Positions 10,103 to 20,171 of a DNA stretch of 64,000 nt are shown piece after piece. Below the pieces are notes generated by a model that did not search any database, was not told the origin of the DNA, and saw nothing but the letters and a program-made list of their open reading frames with translations. The position numbers were made by a program, and so were the translations under genes. Every line of letters begins with the position of its first letter. Position 1 is the first letter of the stretch. Origin of the DNA: Agrypnia vestita (lineage: Eukaryota; Arthropoda; Insecta; Trichoptera; Phryganeidae); the NCBI GenBank assembly GCA_016648135.1, contig JADDOH010002085.1:62001-126000 (forward strand), in the 5' to 3' direction.

Positions 10103-13100
10103 TTACTTACATAAGAATTGGCAACCACAAGGGGGAAATCCGTAATTACCGGCCAAGCGATCTTGCCATTTCCGGATACAAACGCAGGGCGGGTACGAAG
10201 AAGTAAGGTGTTTTGAACAATATTTGATGAGCGAAGGTGAAAGTGTTCCCCAGTTACAGGTTAAAGAGCACTCGCAATTGGGGATGGGGTACAGCTTGCA
10301 GCCGGACAAGTACGCCTGCCATTTGAAGATGCAATTGCACCACTTGCCTTGGGGTATAACACCATTCGCGCAATCTTGAAAATATTTATCTATAGGACTA
10401 TAAAGTGGTCGAGTAATTCCATCTGTCTCTTCGATATCATCATCATCAGTGTCCTGTGTCTTCACAAGCTGAACCTGAAAAACACATATTTTATATACGG
10501 ATATAGACTCTCACATTTCTAATTAAAAAAATGTCAATTTTAAGTAGAAATAGGTAACCTGCGATTCGCGAAATACTACGGTTAGGCACAATGATTTTTT
10601 TTCGTTTACCCATTAATCCGGCTCGAATTTTTTCGTGATAAAATCTCGTTAATGGGGGTATTCTAGTCTAGAAATTTTAAAAAATCTTTTTTTTTGTATA
10701 TTTCGTAAGTTTAGACATTCAGAATTATGTCCTCAAAGGAATTTTTCAAAATTCCAATTATTTACCGAGATACAGCGATTTCGATGGCGCGGCAAGTAAC
10801 CGGAACAAATCGAACAATAGAGGCGACGTTGCCGACCACCTGCGGATGGATTACCTCATAAAACCTTTCTTATATACTATACCTAAATAATGTATATTTA
10901 ACTGAAGGTCATATTAACGTATTTTTTTGAAATCTTTTCGTTCTATTATTTAGTTCAGGTTAGTATCCAGTCAATCTTTAAACATCGTTGACGTGCGTTC
11001 TCTGCGAATATTTTACTAATATTTTGAGAGAATATTATAGTATCTTTAAATAAAATAACTTTTTGTTTAACACCACTTTATTGAGTTAAAACCAACTAGT
11101 TTCGACTCACAACTGAGTCTTCATCAGGGTTCAGATATTAACTAAATAAAAACAGAATTACGAACAATTAAGGAAGCATTAAGGGAAGAAAGAGACAGAC
11201 GTCATTTTGATGCACTGGTTATAAAAATTAATGTATAAGAAGTATAAATTAATGTATAAGAATTAATGTATAAGAAGTATTCTATTAAATTCAGAATTAT
11301 GAGTCTTAATATAAATTTTTATAACCAGTGCATCAAAATGACGTTCTGTCTCTTTCTTCCCTTAATGCTTCCTTAATTGTTCGTAATTCTGTTTTTATTT
11401 AGTTAATATCTGAACCCTGATGAAGACTCAGTTCTGAGTCGAAACTAGTTGGTTTAAACTCAATAAAGTGGTGTTAAACAAAAAGTTATTTTATTTAAAG
11501 ATATTATGTCTCACCACAATGTGTTTGCTTCGTGTGAAAAAAAAAAATAATAAATAAAAAAATAGAATATTATAGTAGTTAGTTAAAAAAGTTCAAAATA
11601 CGTATGGTGCTAAGCGTGCATATAGAAAGACGAAAAGACCATTTAGAGGTAATCAACATACTGTAGAAGAAGAAATAAGTTTCACTAGTGCATCCGCAGC
11701 AAAATTGAAAAGTGTGTCGAAGAAGTTATAATAGAAAAAAATTACGGCTATTGCATTTTACAATTTTTATCTATTTTTACATCACTTTCGTTATTAATTC
11801 TGTGTTCTGCATGTAAGCAAAATATAACATTTTCGTTATACGTCAAAATATAAATATCGTTGAATTCTTTAATATGGACTTTTGCTCCGAAATACATAAT
11901 GCAGGAACGCGGACCATTGAAATTGCTATTTTTCTCGGTGTTAGTATTTTCAATGAAGATTTTATACCATTCTAAAAATACTAAACGTTATGGGAATCAC
12001 GATTGGTCCAGAAGCCCATGCGTTCGCTGGGAAACGGGACGAAGTTCAGATCGAACGCTTTGAAATACGAGCTTCGGATGCTTCAAATGCTGCTCGTCTA
12101 CAAGAAAGAACTTCAGAGAATGAACATTTTGAAGTGGAGAAAGGTCCATTGTACGAAGCAGGAATCGCCGATTAAAAATATGCAAGTACAGTATACTGAA
12201 ACTTTACTCAAAACTTTAAATGAGTTTTTCTAGAAACTTCATTTTTCAAGCTGGCGGACATGATATCTCAAGTTCTACTGAACCGATTTATTAAAATTTT
12301 TGTGTGAACCTTCTCTATACATCCCACTATAGCCCCTACCAGATTTAAGTCGAATTTTTTATTTTTACTATTAAAAAATTTTTTTAACCCTTAAAAAAAA
12401 CGCGAAAAAATGTTGTTTTTTTTCAAATGGCCACCATTTTTTAAATTTTTTTTTTATTTCTCCGAGGTAGGGGCGATAGCGACGTCTTTACTAATTAAGA
12501 ATCCTTTAGAATTTTTCGTTTCAGATGACCACAAGGGTCGGAACTATGTCCGCCAGGACATCCCTTTTTTTTTGGACCCCCCACTTTACCAGCCGATAAC
12601 TTTTGAGTTTTGAATTTTTTTTTTTTTTATGTATTCTTAAAATATAAATAAATGAATCATAAAAAATGTAAACCAATAATATTATTTGTTTCTTTTTTAC
12701 AAAGCTCTAAAAAACGCCCGAAACTCGTACCTCTAGACTACAATACCCCCTTAAATCAAAAAATATATCAAGAATTATTGCACATATCATCTCATTTAAA
12801 ATACTCAATTAAGAACGACTTCTCCGCGTATTTACGTAAAATATGAGTACACATATATGTAAATATGAATCAGATGAGAAAAATGTAAGATTACAAATAT
12901 CAGATTCGTGAATTCTATTCTAAAATAACGTTTTTATTTGTTTAATTCTATAGAAAATTCATAACACGAAATATTTTTTTATTTTCTAAAATTAAATTTT
13001 TTTCCTTCTTCCTTCTGTTTTTCTTCTCTTTTTCACTTCTGTTTTTAATTTACTCAAATCTATTATATGTACTTTATATATACTTTATCTTCTTAATGTA

Positions 13101-13462
13101 CTATAATCATTATAACTACATATCACTCTTTTGTGATTTTTTATTGTATATTTTGTAAATGCCCATAATATGGGCGTTAAATAAATAAATAAATTTATAT
13201 TGTTTCTGATTATGTTTCTAAATAATTTATGTTCATAATTGTTACATATATATATGTCTATTACTAGATATCTATATATTATATATATATATGTAAATAA
13301 ATAAATAAATATAAGATAACCCTGAGCATTAATTTCACTTCAAAACCACACGAAAATCTGTAAAATAATTCAGTTCACCGGATATCTTTAATAATAATAA
13401 TAAACAATAATTACCAAAAGGAAACAAGCAAGAAGAACGAATGTGAGCTTTAGAGAAACCAT
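10103..13462 (-). CDS. beta1: secreted two-domain cysteine-rich protein, two exons
   Basis: Exon 1 (13462-13415) encodes MVSLKLTFVLLACFLL, a signal-peptide core, and ends at a GTAATT donor. Exon 2 (10474-10103) follows a TTTTTCAG acceptor and starts VQLVKTQD. Phase is 0 and the predicted precursor has 139 residues. After an acidic linker (DTDDDDIEE) there are two related domains, each C-x(8-11)-CxC-xxx-W, then G, P, CxC, xxx-C. The first has a seventh cysteine. Secretion to the haemolymph, gut lumen or a gland product is inferred from the signal peptide; function is unknown. Exon 1 has a TATA box and initiator. The 2.9-kb intron holds a TTAA element, a ribozyme-bearing palindrome and a LINE tail. 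An antimicrobial, effector or inhibitor role would fit, but nothing in sequence decides. Confidence 0.8.
11099..11127 (-). ncRNA. Hammerhead-ribozyme-like motif, left arm
   Basis: Reads CTGATGA, one extra base, a stem II of GACTCA/TGAGTC (one mismatch in this arm), then GAAAC. Next comes the palindrome ACTAGT and a T as the predicted cleavage-site nucleotide. AACC before and GGTT after can form stem I. Confidence 0.7.
11417..11445 (+). ncRNA. Hammerhead-ribozyme-like motif, right arm
   Basis: CTGATGA at 11417-11423, perfect stem II GACTCA/TGAGTC with GTTC loop, GAAAC at 11441-11445, then palindromic ACTAGT for a dimer-type stem III and T as the residue before predicted cleavage. AACC upstream pairs with GGTT downstream as stem I. 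One extra base lies between the core and stem II, as in all copies here. Confidence 0.75.
12765..13200 (+). mobile_element. LINE 3' tail
   Basis: Degraded sequence ending in AATGCCCATAATATGGGC followed by GTTAAATAAATAAATAAA, a hairpin plus A-rich repeat tail common at the 3' ends of insect non-LTR elements. No readable RT motif remains. Confidence 0.45.
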
Positions 13463-13493
13463 TTTTTTAGATTTCTAAATATCTTAACGTCTG

Positions 13494-13530
13494 ACTGATG
13501 AAGGAGACTTCCTTGCAAAAGCTTATATAA
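13494..13530 (-). promoter_or_regulatory. beta1 core promoter: TATA box and initiator
   Basis: On the minus strand TTATATAAG (13530-13522) is followed about 30 bases later by TCAGT (13498-13494), the arthropod initiator consensus. The first ATG comes at 13462. The same arrangement recurs before beta4 and beta5. Confidence 0.7.
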
Positions 13531-14079
13531 CGTTCAATATTTGAACAAGTTAGTTAGTAATTATCTCGCAGCGTTCTGTTATAGATATGTAAATATGTGC
13601 AGTCATATAAAAACAGGTAGGTACTAGGTGCACCAACAATTTTATAGAAATTAAAATATTATTAAAGTGCTCCTCTCACAGAAATTGTTCTCGTGAAGAA
13701 AGCGTTAAGTTTTCAGTTGAGAGATAATATCAATATGATGTTACATTGCGATCGATTCTGAAAAGAACGATATTGCTATTTTCGTGATAGTAACCCCGAC
13801 ACTCAAAAACGTCCCTACATTTGGTGTTGGGTTATACATTAGAAAATACAAAATATCGACGAAATAACTAACTTTAATTTTATAACTGAACTCATTGGAT
13901 GAAGAAATTAGTATATGTGTGTGAAACAAACTGATTTCTACCAACTTTAAAATAATATTTTAATTTTAAATAATAGACATGTGAACACAGAATACATGTC
14001 GATACAGAAATTAGATGTGTGTGAAACAAACTGATTTCTATCAAATTTAAAATAAAATTTTAATTTAAAAAAAATATAG

Positions 14080-14255
14080 ATGCGAACACAATACGTGACG
14101 CATCATTATTCTTACCATTTTCAAACTTGAAAGCTTAACGCTTGTGCTATGAAAATAGGACTAACTTGCTGGTGTCCTGAAATGGGGCTCTACCACAACC
14201 GACTACCAGGTCACTAGGCGAGCATCATGACCACTCCACTAACAAGCTGCTTTAA
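14080..14255 (-). repeat. tRNA-derived SINE, diverged copy
   Basis: The minus strand matches the SINE at 30361-30575: a GCTTGTTAGTGGAGTGGTCA head, CTCGCCTAGTGA, then a GTTAGTCCTATTTTCATAGC body. The B-box region is disturbed by a small insertion. Confidence 0.6.
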
Positions 14256-16572
14256 TTTGTAGTTATTTTATATAATATTCATCACTTATATTATAGATGA
14301 AATTTGAAAATTGAAATTTGAAAAAGATGAAAACAAACGACTGGTTTGTGTAATGATAGAAATCTATTTGACAGCCGTGTCACTTCAGGTTTTTTTAAAT
14401 CAGACCACACAATCCATGTATGTGTTACAAAATGTTGATGTAACTATTTTGATTTAATATAATTTACATGTCATAACTGTAAAACTGTTGGGCGTCGAAA
14501 AATGATACTGCAAAGCAGTAAAAATGAATTACTTTAGAAATTATCTTTTCCAAGCCCTAGTCTGAGATAAACTTGCACTGCGCGTACATATTTGTGTTGT
14601 GTATTTAAAAAAATTTGTAATAAATCCATTTGGAATAAATTAATTTATTGCAATCAAAAACATGCTAGAATAGAAACATGTATCTTGCAATAAACAAAAG
14701 GCGCGTTCAGTAGTAGGTAAATGAAGTATACAATAAATGCAAACACAATTGTCAATAACATATATTTATAACCGTTATGTATAAAAGAAAAAATGAAATC
14801 AATATTATGTAGGTCCCATACTGCTACGGAGAACTCTAGTATTCTTTTTCCTCGCCAATCCCATATGGTTAAAGAAGCAATCTTCACAAACTACCGCCCT
14901 TTTGACTATACTTCATTTCCTCAGCATCTCGCGGGTCTGAGCGCTGTCATCAGAAAAGTGGCCGTGGCTTTATTTCTTGGTCGGTTCAACGTGTAGGGGA
15001 TCATCCCCTTCCTCTCCGTCATACGACGTGGTGGTCCACACAATTAATTTCTCTGAGCTATCTCTGCTTCTTCCAATATGTTCTATAAATTTGAGGATTC
15101 ATCGAAGGTAAATATTAGAAGGTCTATGTATCTAATTGATATGTATCTAATGCAGAATGCAGAAAATTGAGCGCCTCATTGCCATGTGCAGCATTCATTT
15201 GCCTTCAACGCCACATTTCAAACATAACAATCCGAATTATGTCTCTTGCCAATAGAGTACATAAGAAAAGTAAGGAACCAGAAAAGAGATACAGCGGGCA
15301 TCTTATCAAGTCTGGACACGAGACTCTTCTCAACATCCGTGTCATTCGATTTTTGGATGGCTTGCACCATCGTAATCACGTATCCCTAGACAAGGTCTGG
15401 ATGGACACCCGTACTAGAAAACTGGATATCGATTCTTGTGTAATATATTTTTATTAATTAGTTTTTGTATATTTTTGTAAATTGTGATTTTTATTAATCT
15501 CAAGAGTATACTTTCTGACTTCTTCGTAAAAGTGATGGAATAGTAGAGCCACTTCCATTTTTTTCCTTAAAGTCTAAGATACTCTACATGCGGCTTGGCC
15601 GTTTAATCTACATACCCAGTAGTGCATCGGTTCTAATAGTTTTAACACTTTTACTGACTGTCTTATGTAATAAATGTACCGTTAGTAAGAAACGTCATAA
15701 GTTTTAAAAAATTACATGAATTGAAAGGGTCAAAAAATCTAGGAAAAAAATTTCTTCAGAAATAGCGATTAAGTTATGTCATCCGTATACCTTAGTTTGC
15801 AAATCTTACCACTAAATAAAATCGAATTGTTTCTTCCCCATCCATATTTCGAAACCTTTCTTACTATGTGATCTCCATAATTCCGGATACAACATTTTGG
15901 TCGAAATGAACTTTTATTAAAAAAAATCTGCTGACAATATTCCGAGTACCTTTAAAACTATGAAACAATCCTATCGAAATTCCCAGTATTTTAGGAGAAA
16001 CAAAAAAAACATGTTACAGTTCATTTGTAATATTTTTAAAACATCCGTTGATTTGAATACAAATAAAATATATGATTTATACTATATTGCATGTTATTTT
16101 ATTACTCTATATGTGCGTAAATTACTAATTTATAATGTACTGAAACCGAGATTTGATAGGAAAAATATACTAAAAAAATTAAATGAAACATGTTTTTGAT
16201 ACATAAAATCTAGAATTCAGTACATTTTAAATTACTAATCTTCGGTGACTGCATTCATTAATTTTTTTTTATTTTGTATATTACTGCCTTTGCTTTTATA
16301 ACCCATATTTTACGCCACATACCGAACCGAAGATCTAAATGTCAGATGATACTTTGTTGTTCTAAGGAAACGATGCGTTAAATAGATCTGGAGAAATTAT
16401 ACACTTTTCACACAAAAAAAGAGGAGACGGAATTGAATTTCCAAAACTATTTTACTGGCTTGGGTGAGATTGCAATGAGAGCAATTTCTGCAACGCATTT
16501 TTTATTAATGTTTTTTATGTAATGAAGATAAAAGTTGAATCCTGAGGGAATTAAACTGATTTCTAAACATTA

Positions 16573-16635
16573 TTGCAGATGCTGCCCATTATATTGATGA
16601 CTACATCGTTACATGGGGATTGGTCACGTAATCCA
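16573..16635 (+). other. Conserved splice-flanked block (unit B copy)
   Basis: A block of about 60 bases follows ATTGCAG and ends CAATCCAG or TAATCCAG before GT or GC. It recurs at 2755, 47777, 19819 and 52869. One frame reads HYIDDYI and then a stop in most copies; another is open for 60 codons only here. It may be a relic exon upstream of the signal exon, or untranslated first-exon sequence. Confidence 0.35.
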
Positions 16636-16888
16636 GGTCTATTTCATATTCGGTTTACATTTTTTTTGTTGCACTTGTTAATTATTGACATAACTGAATT
16701 ATGTTCATACATAGCGAATAAGTTGCTTGCATACTGCCAAAAGGGTAATAAATAATAAACTTTGATAAAAACAAAACCGTTAATCACGAGAAAAACACCT
16801 GGAGATAAAATTCCGAAAAAATTTCGATACAATACATTCAAACTGCTCAGTTGTGATCAGCACAATCGTAAGTACTAAAACCTTCAAG

Positions 16889-16927
16889 ATGACCAAAGCA
16901 GTCCTGTTTCCAGAATGTTTCCTGATG
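16889..16927 (+). pseudogene. Alpha-type signal exon without second exon (unit B)
   Basis: MTKAVLFPECFLM, 13 codons, followed by an intact GTAAGA donor. One codon is missing and a proline replaces the leucine of the hydrophobic core. No cysteine-rich exon occurs before the next gene's own first exon at 20172. Splicing to that gene's second exon (22130) would be in phase, so an alternative first exon cannot be excluded. Confidence 0.5.
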
Positions 16928-17094
16928 GTAAGATATCAATCGATCAGATAAACCACCCTCTTTTCGTTATAACAAGCTTGTTATATTGGTAAGACAATAA
17001 ATAGAAAGGATGTTCGAGTAAACTTTCTATGCGAAATGTCAAGGCATCTGTCAAACGTCAAAACTAACGAAGCGACAATCTATACCTATAAAAA

Positions 17095-17275
17095 TCAATG
17101 TCTGTCTCTCTTTCTGCTCCAGATTTGAGACCGATCGAACTCAAAATTTGGAAACTTTTTCTTTAGAATCCGGCGGGTAATATAGGCAACATTTTCCCTT
17201 TCCTCTTCCCTATCCCCTGATATATTTTCAATGCAAATCTGTACCGCTCGAACGATCGGACTCAAAATTTGTAGA
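17095..17275. repeat. Two monomers of the 5085-5860 minisatellite
   Basis: Contains TGTCTGTCTCTCTTTCTG, two CCGATCGAACTCAAA-like segments and a GGCGGGTAATATAGGC segment, matching the larger array. Absent from units A and C at this place. Confidence 0.65.
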
Positions 17276-17279
17276 AAAA

Positions 17280-17530
17280 ATAGATGAAACATACACACAA
17301 CACAAGACAACACATGACTCCGACACGGTATAGCCACGTAACACAGAAACACCAAGCTTTCCACACGGTATTGCTAGCCAATACTTAACAACAACACATC
17401 AGCCCCTATGATGGACCTTGCAATGGGATCCGAAACATCGGCCAGAAAGGTCGTAAAAACACAACACAATACCCCAGAAGACACAAACCAGAAGATCTTC
17501 CGTGAAAACGTAATAACATTCCTAGAACAA
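17280..17530 (+). mobile_element. Penelope-like element 3' fragment
   Basis: Matches the 3' non-coding part of the Penelope copies at 8390-8665 and 33955-34150: an ACGGTATTGC segment, a decayed hammerhead core at 17404-17435 (CUGAUGA reads CTATGAT, GAAAC intact), and a GATCTTCCGTGAAAAC terminus. Confidence 0.7.
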
Positions 17531-17880
17531 AAGTAGAAATTAATAAAGCCATGAATAATAATAGTCAAATAATAAATAAACAAATTAATTTATCTAATAG
17601 TCTGATTTTAAAGCTGTTCCCTCTATCTTCAGGCAACCCCTCTCCTTCCCTCCCCCCCACCTAGCTGACAATCTGTCCCTCTCTCTTTTTCTTTCCTCCT
17701 TTATAAATTACCTAGATTAGTCTATATTTAATTGTCCTGAAGAAGGTTGAGTCCAACCGAAACTAGTTGACAAATATATAGTGATAAAGTGGTTTAAAAC
17801 ATAGTATTTAATTTATTCTTAAATGTCTTATAATGTCAAGCCACAAAGTGTTTTCTTGCTTTGAAAAATTGAAAAAATTA
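17530..17880 (+). mobile_element. Single-ribozyme Penelope-related element
   Basis: Pyrimidine-rich stretch (17630-17710), then a well-formed hammerhead-like motif, then ATAAAGTGGT, then AATGTC..AAGCCACAAAGTGTT near 17820-17850. The ordering motif, ATAAAGTGGT and a TGTC..CCACAA tail matches the element at 11041-11563. Only one motif, not palindromic. Units A and C lack it. Confidence 0.6.
17737..17763 (+). ncRNA. Hammerhead-ribozyme-like motif, best formed
   Basis: CTGAAGA, one extra A, perfect stem II GGTTG/CAACC with AGTC loop, GAAAC, palindromic ACTAGT and T. Stem I is five perfect pairs: TTGTC just before the core and GACAA just after the predicted cleavage site. Confidence 0.8.
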
Positions 17881-18119
17881 GTTTACTTTCATTTCGAAAA
17901 AAAAATTATTGGCAGAGTTAATATCAGTCCCTTCCCCTGCGGTTAATTTGCTTAGACAACATTTTACGATAACGTTTATAAATTCGTAGTCATATTTTCA
18001 TTGAAGATACTATGAAAATAAGAAACAAATCTTGATACATTATTGAATGATGTGCCTCTCCCCCTTTTCTCCTCCCCTACTATTCTTAAATCATCTATTA
18101 TAAAATAAAAATGTTTTGA

Positions 18120-18535
18120 GAAAATAATATAACCTGAAAGAGGTACAAAGAAAAATGTAGAAAAGTTCAAATGCACGCAACGATCCATGGGGAGATCAAT
18201 ACTTGATATAATCCTAAGAGAAATAATAAGAAAATATGAAATTAGGGCGTAGAATTAGATTAGTGCATATCATGGATCGTGTAGCGAAGTTAAAATGGCA
18301 CTGAGCAGGGCACGTTTCAAGCAGGATGTCACAAGATGGACTCATAGAATTCTGAAGTGGAGACATTGGGAGAATAAAAAAGGCGTCGAAAGACCTCAAA
18401 AGTGATGGGCCGACGATATAGCCGCTGTGGGGGGAAGAAATGGCTACAAGAAGCAAACAACAGAGAAGGATGGAAGGGTACAAAAGAAGCTCATGTCCAG
18501 CAGTGGAGAGATAATCGGCCGTATTACGAAAATAG
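18120..18535 (+). pseudogene. Non-LTR RT C-terminal relic (unit B)
   Basis: More complete than the copy in unit A. Shifting frames give KLKWHWAG, a RAWADDI-like segment, GGRKWLQEANNREGW and a VQQWRDNR-like end. Degenerate, no intact frame. Confidence 0.6.
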
Positions 18536-19527
18536 CAATATTGAGATCTTAAGATAGTTATCCCAATACTTAAAATAATAAAGACGCGAATAAAATAAAT
18601 ATATAAATAAGATGTTCGCCATGTTCAGTGTTCGTCGTACTCAAATAAGATTTATATATTTTCACATATCTCTCTATTTGCGGTGTCCGATGTCTGCATT
18701 GTCATATACAGATATTTTAACTCCTTGACAAGGTCAGGAAGAATACAACTAGTCCGAAAAAGGGGGATATGTCGATAATAATAATTGTTGACCTCAGGAT
18801 TACATTTTTTACTCTCTTAGAAAATTCAAGTGAGTAGTATAGCCACTTCTCCTGAAATAGCGATATAAGTTGCGTCGTTCGCGTACCTGAGATTGGTAAT
18901 GTTACTGATTAATAAAATCAAATTTTTACTCCATCATCCAATTTTCGGAACCTTTTCTCACTCTGTACTCTCTATAAATCATGACATTGAAACAACTTGT
19001 TCTTTGGTCAGGCTTGTTATTTGTCAGAGTTTGTCATTTTTCCTTTGATATTTTTTTCAAATTTAATTTTTATTGAACCAAATTTCTGCTAACAACAATT
19101 TTCTCTTTAAAACTTCGAAACAATCGTGTTGAAATTCCTTATAACTTAGGAGATAACAAGTGAAACAAGTTTTGTTTTTGTAACAATTTAAATATTTTTT
19201 AGAACTGTTCATTTGAAAACGAATAAAATGAACGGTTAATACGTGCCCGAAATCACGAAAAGTTATGATATACTATATTATATACCGCAATATTTGTGAA
19301 AATTTAACGTGAATGGGCGATTGAATAAAGAAAAATTAATATTTATACGTTGACGGTCAATATCTCTGTCAGATGATACTTATTGATGATGTTCCAAGGA
19401 AACGTGATTAAATAGACTGATAAAAATCAAATTCTTTTGTGGGGAGTCAGAAGTGAATTCGACTGCGGTTGGTCTGCAAAAGGATTCTTTCTGCCTGGAA
19501 GATGAGTGCAATAAGCTATGCAATAGG

Positions 19528-19718
19528 TATAGGTCTTTTTATATAAGCTTGCAATTGAGTTAGTGTGGGTACAGTGCGTAATACGCACATTGTTTCATTG
19601 TGTTAAATTTACGGATACGAGAGGGGCTTATCCGTAAACTTAACACAACGAATCATTACTTGTATTACGCACTGTACTCACACTTACTCAATCGCAAGTT
19701 TATATGAAAAGACCTATA
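19528..19718. repeat. Hairpin MITE, D1 copy
   Basis: Long inverted repeat: TATAGGTCTTTTTATATAAG at the left mirrors the right end. The centre carries CCGTAAACTTAACACAACG and its complement. Same element at 52576-52768 in D2. Non-coding. Confidence 0.7.
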
Positions 19719-20171
19719 CGTGCTACGCGTTTCCCAGTAGGTGTTTTCTTGTATAACGAAGATAAAAATTGATTCCCGAGGAGTCCTTGATTCAAGTGAT
19801 TTACAAACATTACTGCAGATGCTACCTACTAACATGATGACTTCATAGCTTCTTAGGCATTGGTCACGTAATCCAGGCGTACATTTTACGTTTCGCACAC
19901 ATTTTAATGTGGTTGTGTTTTAGAAGAAAAATTTGCGAATTTTCATTATTGACTTAACTGAATAATCTACGTATCGAAAGAATTGCTTGCATACTGTCAA
20001 CAGAGCAATAAATAATACTATCTGATAAATAACAAAGCCGTTAATCACGAGAAAAACACCTGGAGAATAAAATTTCGAAAATAATAAACAAAATTTTCAA
20101 TATAAACTTAGTTTTTCCCAAAACTTGCATCAGTTGTGCTTGGTACAATCGAGAGAACGTAAACCTTGAAT

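Larger units (their letters stand above)
11041..11563. mobile_element. Palindromic Penelope-related retroelement with two hammerhead-like motifs
   Basis: Arms of about 200 bases (11041-11245 and 11300-11504) are near-perfect inverted copies, each with a hammerhead-like core. A 59-base tail follows (11505-11563), ending in an A-rich tract. The whole is flanked by a perfect 12-bp direct repeat AGAATATTATAG (11029-11040 and 11564-11575). The long duplication and A-rich end point to reverse-transcription-coupled insertion rather than cut-and-paste. No open frame. Confidence 0.75.
10649..12754. mobile_element. TTAA-flanked element with Mutator/Kolobok-like transposase remnants
   Basis: Inverted ends GGGGGTATTCTAGTCTAGA (left) and the complement of GGGGGTATTGTAGTCTAGA (right) lie next to TTAA (10649-10652 and 12751-12754). 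The plus strand encodes N-terminal (RAYRKTKRPFRGNQHT and SFTSASAAKLKSVS near 11620-11730) and C-terminal pieces (LNSLIWTFAPK near 11860, MGITIGPEAHAF near 11990, GPLYEAGIAD ending at 12175). These match my recollection of arthropod proteins annotated as Mutator-like transposase. The middle with the catalytic residues is missing. The TTAA duplication fits Kolobok better than classical Mutator. A ribozyme palindrome sits inside (11041-11563). Confidence 0.65.
13320..18720 (+). repeat. Unit B: duplicated block (paralogue of A and C)
   Basis: Colinear with unit C from 43270 on and unit A from the window start. It begins with the beta1 promoter and first exon and runs through a SINE, the conserved block near 14820-15110, the splice-like block near 16573 and an alpha-type signal exon. 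About 17077-17880 is private: two minisatellite monomers, a Penelope fragment and a single-ribozyme element. A 96-codon open frame at 15167-15457 lies in conserved unit sequence but is broken in A and C. Confidence 0.75.

Noticed and set aside
13490..13520. CTGATGAAGGAG as another hammerhead-like core (also 43443)
   Set aside because: No GAAAC at the right place. The sequence is the beta promoter initiator region, conserved for another reason.
15167..15457. 96-codon open frame in unit B
   Set aside because: The same sequence in units A and C is broken by stops and shifts, and no domain or splice context is visible.
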